From positions 1 to 5,761 of the forward strand of contig JAPKGY010000251.1 of the NCBI GenBank assembly GCA_026647385.1: 5,761 bases of DNA, in the 5' to 3' direction. Of the stretch, positions 1 through 5,300 are shown piece by piece (position 1 is the stretch's first letter; each line of letters starts with the position of its first letter). Source of the DNA: Phycisphaerae bacterium (GTDB lineage: Bacteria; Planctomycetota; Phycisphaerae; UBA1845; PWPN01). The translations under genes were made by a program, and so were the position numbers. Under the pieces are notes generated by a model. The model ran no database searches. It saw only the letters and a list, made by a program, of their open reading frames with translations, and had not been told where the DNA came from.

Positions 1-2
1 CG

Positions 3-149
3 TTCAGCGCGACCGAGGCGCCGCTGCGGCTCGTCAAGGCGGGGCCGGGCACGCAGGTTCTCGCCGGGACCAACACCCACACGGGTGGCACCACCGTCAA
101 CGGAGGGTCGCTGACGATTTGTTCAGCGCCGAGGATTGCGTGCGCATGA
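3..149 (+). CDS. Fragment of an autotransporter-associated beta-strand repeat protein (partial, 5' end outside window)
   Basis: Reading from base 3, this frame encodes residues including GTNTHTGGTTVNGGSLTI, preceded by LVKAGPGTQVLA. This matches the consensus of the autotransporter-associated beta-strand repeat (TIGR02601 type: L-x-K-x-G-x-G-T-x-x-L-x-G-x-N-T-Y-T-G-G-T-T-V-N-x-G-x-L). Such repeats occur in tandem in large exported or surface proteins, where they form a beta-helical passenger. Only about one repeat is present. Similarity stops at the Ile codon 117-119. The frame then runs ten nonsense codons, read through the start of the downstream dus sequence, to TGA at 147-149. The recognisable part is therefore 3-119, and the rest is probably not a natural C-terminus. 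The fragment belongs to a gene unrelated to its neighbours and was probably joined to them by an assembly error or a rearrangement. The repeat identity is confident; the parent protein cannot be determined. Confidence 0.7.
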   Translation, partial: FSATEAPLRLVKAGPGTQVLAGTNTHTGGTTVNGGSLTICSAPRIACA

Positions 150-541
150 TGGAGCAGACCGGCGTGGACGGAGTGACGGTCGCCCGCGGTTGTATCGGCT
201 ATCCTTGGATCTTCGAGGAGGTGCGAGCGCTGTTGGCAGGCCGGGAACTGCCGGAGCCGCCCGGCGTAGCCAGCCAGGGCGAAACGATCCGACGGCATTA
301 CGAGTGGGCGACGGAGCAGCACGGCGAGCCGATCGCCTACAAGATCATGCGCAAGTTCGGGATCAAGTACAGCGAGATCCATCCGGCGGGCTCAGCCGTC
401 CGCGACGCGTTCATCCGCGTCAAGAGCGCCGCCGACTGGCGGGCGGTGCTGGCGGAGTGGTATGATCCCGGCCGATCGTGGCCGGCGGTGCGGCGCCGCA
501 TCGGTCCGGGGCATCTGATCGCCGCCGGGGCGACGTTGTGA
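116..541 (+). CDS. dus: tRNA-dihydrouridine synthase, C-terminal part (N-terminal part missing)
   Basis: Dus enzymes use FMN and NADPH to reduce specific uridines in tRNA to dihydrouridine. What remains is the last beta/alpha units of the TIM barrel plus the C-terminal helical tRNA-binding domain. D-L-F-S-A-E-D-C at 116-139 corresponds to the family's G-D-I-x-S-x-E-D segment. GVDGVTVARGCIGYPWIF (from about base 161) is the FMN-phosphate-binding strand and loop, G-x-x-x-x-x-R-G-x-x-G-x-P-W. KIMRKFGIKY is the start of the conserved region in the helical domain. The roughly 200 N-terminal residues, with most of the FMN site and the catalytic Cys, are absent: upstream of 116 this frame stays open but its translation is not Dus-like, while the next frame encodes a beta-strand repeat. 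No credible start exists; TTG at 119 is only the first possible codon inside the homologous region. The last 25 or so residues, after AEWYD, lie beyond the usual family end. The subfamily (DusB-like) is likely but not proved. Confidence 0.85.
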   Translation, partial: DLFSAEDCVRMMEQTGVDGVTVARGCIGYPWIFEEVRALLAGRELPEPPGVASQGETIRRHYEWATEQHGEPIAYKIMRKFGIKYSEIHPAGSAVRDAFIRVKSAADWRAVLAEWYDPGRSWPAVRRRIGPGHLIAAGATL

Positions 542-736
542 GAATGCCGTCGCTTGGGGGGCGGTTGACGCGCTTCTCTTGGGGTTGGGAAGCAATACCG
601 CGGGGAGGTGGGAAAAACGCTCCCCTTCGGGTCGCGGCTAAACATTCCGTTGTTCCGGCGCTTCGAAGTTCAGCGCTTCGGATTTCGGCGTTCGCCACGG
701 CGAATCTACGATGTCGGCGTTTTCTTTTGACGTTTT
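542..736. repeat. Non-coding region with short direct and inverted repeats
   Basis: No gene is supported here. The stretch contains an 8-base direct repeat, GCGCTTCG, at 658-665 and 673-680 (15-base period), and an inverted repeat TTCGCC-AC-GGCGAA at 691-704. A possible compound hairpin lies at 618-636, where CGC pairs with GCG and CCC with GGG around a TTC loop. GGGGAG (602-607) can also pair with CTCCCC (620-625). Short low-complexity translations in both directions, and the lack of any conserved frame, suggest a dispersed intergenic repeat (REP- or MITE-like) rather than a protein. That is inference from texture; only copies elsewhere in the genome would prove it. No terminator with a T tract follows dus. 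Confidence 0.4.
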
Positions 737-816
737 GACGTTTCGACTTTTTGACGTTTCGACTTTTTGACGTTTCGACTTTTTGACGTTTCGACTTTTT
801 GACGTTTTGACTTTTT
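729..816. repeat. Tandem array: five 16-bp units plus a half unit
   Basis: The unit GACGTTTCGACTTTTT occurs perfectly at 737-752, 753-768, 769-784 and 785-800. A fifth copy at 801-816 differs by one base (C to T at unit position 8), and a half unit GACGTTTT lies at 729-736. GAC recurs exactly every 8 bases from 729 to 809 (eleven times), so the 16-mer is itself a diverged doublet of an 8-mer. The units abut without spacers. The array creates TTGACG, a 5/6 match to the sigma-70 -35 hexamer, at 727, 735, 751, 767, 783 and 799. It ends two bases before the ATG at 819. It is AT-rich within GC-rich surroundings. A 16-base period does not preserve a reading frame, so it is not a coding repeat. Copy number may vary by slippage. 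Confidence 0.95.
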
Positions 817-818
817 CC

Positions 819-1379
819 ATGTCCCCCTTTCTCACACGCCTGCTGTTTGAAGACTTGTCCGTTCTGCTACCCGTGGAGGTGGTGGTCCTGGCGATCGTGG
901 TGGGCGTCTATCGGCGGATGCGGACACGCGGGAGCCGAGGGGCGGTGTGGATTGCCCTGGGCGTGTGCGTGGGCCTGGTGGCCCTGCAGCAACTGATCGT
1001 TACCGACCGCGAAGCGATCCGGGCGATGGTGGAGCGGATGGCGGATGCCGTCCAGGAGGGCGACGTGAACAGCCTGGGCGAGCACTTCGCCGACGACGTG
1101 GTCTTTGAAAACGACCAGGGCAAGCCGGCCGTCCTCCAGCGAGCCCGGATCGTCTTGCAGCAGTACGACATCAACACCGCACGGGTGAGCGGGTTCACCA
1201 TCGAGGTCGACGGCGACGATGCCGCCGCCGACTTTCAGGCGATGGCCGACGTCCGCGGCAGCGGCGAGCCCTCCTACAACGTCCCCACCCGCTGGAAACT
1301 GCAATGCCGGCGAGGCCCCCTCGGCTGGCGGGTCTACCGGGCGAAATATGAACTTGGCCTGGCGGGCTTTCGGTTCTAA
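819..1379 (+). CDS. Membrane-anchored NTF2/SnoaL-like domain protein (hypothetical)
   Basis: The product is 186 aa and I do not recognise it as a named gene. Residues about 13-31 and 42-61 are hydrophobic and form two predicted membrane helices. The loop between them, YRRMRTRGSRG, is strongly basic and so probably cytoplasmic, which would put both the N-terminus and the C-terminal domain outside the cytoplasm. Residues about 63-180 (DREAIRAMVERMADAVQEGD, then HFADDVVFEND and a W-x-x-x-x-x-x-x-x-W-R-V-Y strand region) have the shape of an NTF2/SnoaL-like (DUF4440-type) alpha+beta cone fold: N-terminal helices, then a curved sheet. Such domains bind small ligands or act in protein assemblies, and no catalytic residues are evident. 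ATG at 819 is preferred. The in-frame TTG at 783 lies inside the 16-bp array and would add residues encoded only by the repeat, and a stop at 768-770 bounds the frame. No Shine-Dalgarno precedes the ATG. It may form a separate unit from argD. Confidence 0.7.
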   Translation: MSPFLTRLLFEDLSVLLPVEVVVLAIVVGVYRRMRTRGSRGAVWIALGVCVGLVALQQLIVTDREAIRAMVERMADAVQEGDVNSLGEHFADDVVFENDQGKPAVLQRARIVLQQYDINTARVSGFTIEVDGDDAAADFQAMADVRGSGEPSYNVPTRWKLQCRRGPLGWRVYRAKYELGLAGFRF

Positions 1380-1382
1380 AAT
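1354..1382 (+). promoter_or_regulatory. Candidate sigma-70 promoter for the argD run
   Basis: TTGGCC (1354-1359, 4/6 to TTGACA) and TAAAAT (1377-1382, 5/6 to TATAAT) are separated by exactly 17 bases. They lie over the end of the preceding gene, whose TAA stop is the first three bases of the -10 hexamer. Transcription would begin near 1389 and give a leader of about 54 bases before argD. Chance matches of this quality occur, so this is a candidate only. No ARG-box-like palindrome is evident in the leader. Confidence 0.35.
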
Positions 1383-1432
1383 GGTATTTTTCGCTTTCTG
1401 TCCCGGACCCGCCTTGGCAGCGAGTCCCCGTT

Positions 1433-1436
1433 GGAG
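1433..1436 (+). promoter_or_regulatory. Shine-Dalgarno of argD (decides the start)
   Basis: GGAG lies six bases before ATG 1443. This supports the ATG start over the in-frame TTG at 1431, which overlaps the Shine-Dalgarno itself. A second GGAG at 1439-1442 abuts the ATG and is too close to be the functional one. Confidence 0.6.
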
Positions 1437-1442
1437 TCGGAG

Positions 1443-2642
1443 ATGACATCGCAAGAGACGTTTGAGTTGTATCGCCGTTGCGTCATTCCCAACTACCCGC
1501 GTTATCCGATCGTGATCGTGAAGGCGTCGGGCTCGCAGATGTGGGACGCGGACGGCAAGCGATACCTGGACCTGTTCCCGGGCTGGGGCTGCAGCCTGCT
1601 GGGCTACTGCCACCCGCGGGTGGTCGAAGCGATCCGCGAGCAGGCCGGCCGCCTGATCCACATCGACAACCTGTTCTACACCGAGGAAGGCGGTCGCCTG
1701 GCCCGGTTGCTCTGCGACCACGGGTTCGGCGGGCAGAGCTACTTCTGCAACAGCGGCGCCGAGGCGAACGAGGCCGCCATCAAGCTGGCCCGTCGGGCGA
1801 CGCCGGCCGGCAAGTACAAGATCATCACCATGGAGCGGAGCTTCCACGGCCGAACGTACGGAGCCATGTCCGCCACCGCCCAGTCGAAGACCCACCACGG
1901 ACACGACCCGCTCGTGCCCGGCTTCGTCTACGTGCCCTACAACGACATCGGGGCGGTGACTCGGGCGATCGACGACGAGACCGCCGCCATCCTCGTCGAG
2001 CCGATCCAGGGCGAGGGGGGCGTGAACGTGCCGGACGACGATTACCTGCCCGGGCTGCGCGACCTGTGCGACGAGAAGGGCATCCTGCTGATGTTCGACG
2101 AGGTGCAGACCGGCTGCGGGCGGACCGGCCAGTGGTTCGGCTACCAGCACAGCGGCGTCGAGCCGGACGTGATGACGCTGGCGAAGGCGCTGGGCGACGG
2201 AGCCCCGATCGGCGCGATGGTCGCCCGACCGGACATCGCCGCGACGATGACGCCGGGCGCGCACGCGTCGACGTACGGAGCGAACCCCCTGTGTGTGGCG
2301 GCGGCCATCGCGACGTTCGAGGCCATCGAGCAGGAGAATCTACTGGAGGCGACGAATCGAATGGGCGCCTACATCCGGGAGAAGGCCCTGGAACTGAAGG
2401 AGCACTTCGGGTTTGTCGAGAGCGTGCGCGGGCGCGGGCTGATGATCGGCATCGAGTTGTCCGTGCCGGGCGCGCCGATCGTCGCGCGGGCTCTGGAGCT
2501 GGGCCTGCGGCTCAACTGCACGCAGCAGACCGTACTGCGCCTGCTGCCGGCCATGACCATCACGACCGCCGAGGTGAATGAGGCGTTTGACCTGCTGATG
2601 CAGGTCATGAAGGAAACCGAGAGCAAGCTGGTGTCGACATGA
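1443..2642 (+). CDS. argD: Acetylornithine aminotransferase (class III, PLP-dependent)
   Basis: The 399-aa cytoplasmic enzyme transfers an amino group from glutamate to N-acetylglutamate semialdehyde, giving N-acetylornithine (arginine synthesis). Many family members also act on N-succinyl-diaminopimelate precursors in lysine synthesis. Family landmarks in order: NSGAEANE at about 103-110 (cofactor phosphate loop); SFHGRT at about 133-138; VEPIQGEGG at about 185-193; FDEVQTGCGRTG at about 218-229, with Asp219 contacting the PLP pyridine nitrogen; TLAKALGDG with the Schiff-base Lys248; STYGANPL at about 276-283; and a C-terminal VLRLLPAMTIT. The length is normal for ArgD (about 390-410). ATG 1443 is favoured by GGAG six bases upstream. 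Its stop overlaps the argF start by four bases, and that partnership separates ArgD from ornithine, GABA or succinylornithine aminotransferases of the same fold. The class is certain; the substrate rests on context. Confidence 0.93.
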   Translation: MTSQETFELYRRCVIPNYPRYPIVIVKASGSQMWDADGKRYLDLFPGWGCSLLGYCHPRVVEAIREQAGRLIHIDNLFYTEEGGRLARLLCDHGFGGQSYFCNSGAEANEAAIKLARRATPAGKYKIITMERSFHGRTYGAMSATAQSKTHHGHDPLVPGFVYVPYNDIGAVTRAIDDETAAILVEPIQGEGGVNVPDDDYLPGLRDLCDEKGILLMFDEVQTGCGRTGQWFGYQHSGVEPDVMTLAKALGDGAPIGAMVARPDIAATMTPGAHASTYGANPLCVAAAIATFEAIEQENLLEATNRMGAYIREKALELKEHFGFVESVRGRGLMIGIELSVPGAPIVARALELGLRLNCTQQTVLRLLPAMTITTAEVNEAFDLLMQVMKETESKLVST

Positions 2643-3595
2643 GAAGCGATATTCCTGCCTCCCTGGCCAACCTGAAGCATTTCCTGGCGATCTCCGACCT
2701 GGAGCCAAACGTGCTCGCGGACCTGGTCGACTTCGGCATCCAGCGAAAAAAACAGTTCCGGGAAGGCAAACTCGAGCCCGTCCTGCGGGGCAAAGCCCTG
2801 GCGATGATCTTCCAGAAGGCGTCGCTGCGGACCCGCCTGGGCTTTGAGACCGCCATGGTGCAGCTCGGCGGCCATGCGATCAATCTGGAGGACCACCAGG
2901 TCGGACTGACCCGGCGCGAGGACGTGCGGGACGTCGCCCGGGTGATCTCCTCGATGTGCGACGGGATCATGGCCCGGGTTTACGGGCACCAACTCGTGGT
3001 GGAGTTGGCCCGGTTCAGCTCGGTGCCGGTCATCAACGGTTTGAGCGATTTCTCGCATCCATGCCAGGCGCTGACCGACATGCTGACGATCAAGGAGAAG
3101 CTCGGCCGACTCGCCGGCCTGAAGCTGGCGTACATCGGCGACGCAAACAACGTAGCCCGCTCGCTGATGAACGCGTGCGCGATGATGGGAGTGAACTTCG
3201 CCGCCGCCGCCCCGCCGGGGTACCAGTTCGAGGAGGGAGATCTGGCGACCGGCCGGCTGCTCGCGGATCGGTCGGGCTCGCAGGTGATGCAGACCGACAA
3301 GCCGGCTGAGGCCGCCCGCGACGCGGACGTGCTCTACACCGACGTCTGGACCAGCATGGGCCAGGAAGATGAAAGCGAGCAGCGCGACCGGGCGTTCGCG
3401 GGCTACCAGATCAACCGGGAGCTGCTGAAGCAGGCCAGGCCGGACGCGATGGTCATGCACTGCCTCCCCGCGCACCGCAACCTGGAAATCACCGACGAGG
3501 TCCTGGACGGCCCGCAGGCCGTCGCCTTCGAGCAGGCCGAGAACCGCCTCCACGCCCAGCGCGCTTTGCTCGAAGTGCTGATGAGACCGCGCTGA
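2639..3595 (+). CDS. argF: Ornithine carbamoyltransferase
   Basis: The 318-aa enzyme makes citrulline from ornithine and carbamoyl phosphate, the sixth step of arginine synthesis. Visible motifs are SLRTR at 62-66 (carbamoyl-phosphate site; the textbook motif is STRTR, and a Leu variant occurs in some OTCase lineages), HPCQALTD at 140-147 (carbamoyl-phosphate contacts), IGDANNVARS at 166-175 (start of the ornithine domain), DVWTSMGQE at 235-243 (the SMG loop that closes over ornithine and distinguishes OTCase from aspartate carbamoyltransferase) and MHCLPAHR at 273-280, with catalytic Cys275. The C-terminal FEQAENRLHAQRALL is typical. The length is normal and I see no missing residue. The ATG overlaps the argD stop as ATGA (2639-2642), so translational coupling is likely. 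Upstream GAG/AAG sequence inside argD offers only a weak Shine-Dalgarno. Anabolic rather than catabolic use is inferred from argD; no arcA or arcC is nearby. Confidence 0.96.
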   Translation: MRSDIPASLANLKHFLAISDLEPNVLADLVDFGIQRKKQFREGKLEPVLRGKALAMIFQKASLRTRLGFETAMVQLGGHAINLEDHQVGLTRREDVRDVARVISSMCDGIMARVYGHQLVVELARFSSVPVINGLSDFSHPCQALTDMLTIKEKLGRLAGLKLAYIGDANNVARSLMNACAMMGVNFAAAAPPGYQFEEGDLATGRLLADRSGSQVMQTDKPAEAARDADVLYTDVWTSMGQEDESEQRDRAFAGYQINRELLKQARPDAMVMHCLPAHRNLEITDEVLDGPQAVAFEQAENRLHAQRALLEVLMRPR

Positions 3596-3610
3596 ACCCG
3601 CGGCAGCCAC

Positions 3611-3617
3611 AAAGGAG
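3611..3617 (+). promoter_or_regulatory. Strong Shine-Dalgarno of rph
   Basis: AAAGGAG is the best Shine-Dalgarno in the window. It lies ten bases before ATG 3628 in the 32-base gap after argF, a slightly long spacing. It suggests rph is translated independently of the coupled arg pair even if co-transcribed. No terminator or convincing promoter is visible in the gap. Confidence 0.7.
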
Positions 3618-3627
3618 TATCACCGCG

Positions 3628-4365
3628 ATGAAGAGTCCTCGATCCGGAGGCCGACGAGCCGACCAGTTGAGGCCCTTGACGATCACGCGGGGCTACACGA
3701 AAGGTCCACCCGGTTCGGTGCTCATCCGACTGGGCGAGACAATGGTCCTGTGTACCGCCACGCTGGAGGAGTCCGTGCCCGAGTGGCGCGAGGAGTCGGG
3801 GCTGGGCTGGGTGACCGCCGAGTACGACATGCTGCCGGGCTCGACCGGGAAACGCCGTCCGCGGGCACGCGTCCGAGCGGATGGCCGGGCCACCGAAATC
3901 CAACGGCTGATTGGTCGGTCGCTCCGCAGCGTCGTGGACTTTGCCAAGCTCGGCCCCCGGTCGATCTGGCTCGATTGCGACGTCCTGCAGGCGGATGGGG
4001 GCACGCGGGCCGCTTCCATCACCGGGGCGTACGTCGCCCTGGCCGACGCCGTCGAGCGGCTGCTCCAACAGCGTACGATCCCGGGATCTCCGCTTCGGGA
4101 GGCGGTGGCGGCCGTCAGCGTGGGCAAGGTCGACGGGCGGATCCTGCTGGACCTGGACTACGCGGAGGACTCGCGGGCGGAGGTGGATTTCAACGTGGTC
4201 ATGACCGGCTCGGGCGAGTTCGTCGAGGTCCAGGGGGGCGGGGAAGGCACCACCTTCACGCGGGCCGAGCTGGATCGTATGCTGCGGACAGCCGCCGGGG
4301 GCGTCCGGCAACTGGTGGCGGCGCAGCAGCGGGCGCTGGCGCGAAGAAGGTCGAATCAGGTTTGA
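3628..4365 (+). CDS. rph: Ribonuclease PH
   Basis: The 245-aa enzyme is a phosphate-dependent 3'-to-5' exoribonuclease that trims tRNA precursors after the CCA end and releases nucleoside diphosphates. It normally forms a hexameric ring. Landmarks: R-x-A-D-Q-L-R-P near the N-terminus (10-16), GWVTAEYDMLP at 60-70, GRATEIQRLIGRSLR at 86-100, CDVLQADGGTR at 117-127 (with Arg87 and the GGTR Arg127 in the phosphate-binding region) and DLDYAEDSRAEVDFNVVMT at about 175-193, carrying the two conserved acidic residues Asp181 and Asp187. The set is complete. The loop between DMLP and GRATE is about three residues shorter than in the Bacillus-type enzyme and is rich in Arg. The length is normal (about 235-250). 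AAAGGAG ten bases upstream supports the ATG. It lies downstream of argF and 14 bases before the lipoprotein gene. rdgB, a frequent rph neighbour, follows after that. Confidence 0.95.
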   Translation: MKSPRSGGRRADQLRPLTITRGYTKGPPGSVLIRLGETMVLCTATLEESVPEWREESGLGWVTAEYDMLPGSTGKRRPRARVRADGRATEIQRLIGRSLRSVVDFAKLGPRSIWLDCDVLQADGGTRAASITGAYVALADAVERLLQQRTIPGSPLREAVAAVSVGKVDGRILLDLDYAEDSRAEVDFNVVMTGSGEFVEVQGGGEGTTFTRAELDRMLRTAAGGVRQLVAAQQRALARRRSNQV

Positions 4366-4379
4366 AAGCCGGGTGACAC

Positions 4380-5189
4380 ATGCGAACACGAAAGTTCGAG
4401 CTGGGCTTGTTGCTGACGGCGTGCTTCGTGGCCGGGTGCGAGTCGTCGGGCGGAACGGGCGGGCTGCTCGACCTGGGCCAGAGCGGAGCCGAAAAATGGA
4501 CCATCTGGTGTCAGCGCACCGAGGGGGTCGACCACCGGGTCCGCGCCAACCTGCTGGCTGACCAGCTCCGCCAGATGCCGGGGCTCAAGCCGGACAAGGT
4601 CCGCGTGGTCGAGGGCGCGGACGGCACCACGATCTACTACGGGCAGTACGTCAAGGTTCAATCGCCGGAAACGGGCAGACTCGTGTTTCCACGGGAGTAC
4701 CTGGAGGACCTGGCGATGATCCAGCGAACAACGTACCGCGGGACACCCATTTTCCGCTTCGCCAAGCCGGAATTGATGGAGGCCGGCCCGAGCGCGGAGG
4801 TGGCGCAATGGGACCTCAACCACTGCAAGGCCAAGTACACCCTGCAAGTCGGCATCTTCTACAACACGCCGACCTTCCAGTCCCGCAAGCAGGCGGCGGA
4901 GGAATACGTCAAACAGCTTCGCCAGGACGGGTTCGCCGCTTACTTTCGGCACGAGGAAGCCCGCAGCTTCGTCTTCGTAGGCGAGTTCGACGACTCGGAC
5001 GTCGTGCAGACCGCCGACGGGAGCTTCAAGTCAGGGCCCCGCGTCGAACGGCTCATCCGGCAGCGGGAGGAGGAATTCCGGTACCTGCTGGAGAACGGCT
5101 ACCGGATCCGCCGCAAGATGCCCGACGGGCAGATGATGGTCGCGCCCTCGATGCTGGTCCCGGTACGCCACGAGGCCGCGAACCGCTGA
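4380..5189 (+). CDS. Lipoprotein with two SPOR-like modules
   Basis: The 269-aa product starts with a lipoprotein signal: basic MRTRK, a short hydrophobic stretch LGLLLTACF and a lipobox VAGC ending at Cys20, followed by Glu21 and a Gly/Ser-rich tether. Glu rather than Asp at +2 fits outer-membrane sorting, if enterobacterial rules apply. Residues about 38-92 (W-T-I-W-C-Q, a helix ANLLADQLRQM, then VRVVEGADGTTIYYGQY) and about 152-203 (YTLQVGIFYNTPTF, helix KQAAEEYVKQLRQDG, AAYFRHEEARSFVFVGEF) each follow the beta-alpha-beta-beta order of SPOR domains, which bind denuded peptidoglycan glycan strands at division sites. The second module is the clearer match. A charged C-terminal part (about 221-245) may be helical. 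No named gene is recognised, and septal or envelope function is inferred. ATG 4380 sits 14 bases after rph with a weak Shine-Dalgarno (GGGTG), so it is probably co-transcribed. Confidence 0.75.
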   Translation: MRTRKFELGLLLTACFVAGCESSGGTGGLLDLGQSGAEKWTIWCQRTEGVDHRVRANLLADQLRQMPGLKPDKVRVVEGADGTTIYYGQYVKVQSPETGRLVFPREYLEDLAMIQRTTYRGTPIFRFAKPELMEAGPSAEVAQWDLNHCKAKYTLQVGIFYNTPTFQSRKQAAEEYVKQLRQDGFAAYFRHEEARSFVFVGEFDDSDVVQTADGSFKSGPRVERLIRQREEEFRYLLENGYRIRRKMPDGQMMVAPSMLVPVRHEAANR

Positions 5190-5199
5190 CCGACGCCGC

Positions 5200-5228
5200 G
5201 CCTGCTCGCCGTGGCGAGGCGAGCAGGC
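5200..5228 (+). terminator. Strong 11-bp stem-loop (terminator-like, no T tract)
   Basis: GCCTGCTCGCC (5200-5210) pairs perfectly with GGCGAGCAGGC (5218-5228) around a seven-base loop. It begins eleven bases after the lipoprotein stop. There is no T run after it, so it does not qualify as a standard intrinsic terminator. It could be a 3'-end stabiliser, an attenuating hairpin or a T-less terminator. A competing short pairing, CGCC (5207-5210) with GGCG (5213-5216), lies inside it. The pairing is certain; the role is not. Confidence 0.5.
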
Positions 5229-5245
5229 TGCTCCAGGCTCTGAAA

Positions 5246-5257
5246 CAGGTTCGCCTG
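5246..5257 (+). other. Small TTCG-loop hairpin in the rdgB leader
   Basis: CAGG-TTCG-CCTG forms a four-base-pair stem with a TTCG loop, and an alternative GTTC-GCCT-GAAC pairing at 5249-5260 overlaps it. It lies between the larger stem-loop and rdgB. Such short hairpins arise readily by chance in GC-rich DNA, and no function is claimed. Confidence 0.25.
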
Positions 5258-5300
5258 AACTATCACGGACCCCTCGGACCCGGCTTTTAGCGAGCAGATT

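Noticed and set aside
508..541. The dus C-terminus (HLIAAGATL) as a second beta-strand repeat fragment
   Set aside because: The resemblance is only a few residues long, and the frame continues without a break from the Dus domain, so a natural C-terminal extension is simpler.
565..597. Promoter starting with TTGACG at 565
   Set aside because: No acceptable -10 hexamer occurs 16-18 bases downstream; the nearest AT-rich hexamer, GCAATA, is 21 bases away.
602..640. Intrinsic terminator after dus
   Set aside because: The possible stems are 3-6 bp with mismatches or a wide loop, and no T tract follows.
729..816. CRISPR array
   Set aside because: The 16-bp units abut directly with no unique spacers, are too short for CRISPR repeats, and no cas gene is present.
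783..818. TTG start for the NTF2-like protein, adding 12 residues
   Set aside because: The extension is encoded wholly by the tandem array, and an ATG right after the array gives a natural N-terminus.
638..835. Small Lys/Ser-rich - strand protein across the tandem array
   Set aside because: Its composition comes only from translating the 16-bp repeat. It has no Shine-Dalgarno support and no conserved domain.
867..2264. Long open frame of 465 codons on the - strand
   Set aside because: It lies antisense to the NTF2-like gene and argD. The translation is low-complexity (Val/Ala/Gly/Arg/His-rich) with no recognisable motif, as expected for a shadow frame in GC-rich coding DNA.
2369..4389. Two further long - strand open frames (2369-3610 and 3403-4389)
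   Set aside because: Both are antisense to argD/argF/rph, which carry full family motifs on the + strand. Their own translations show no domain.
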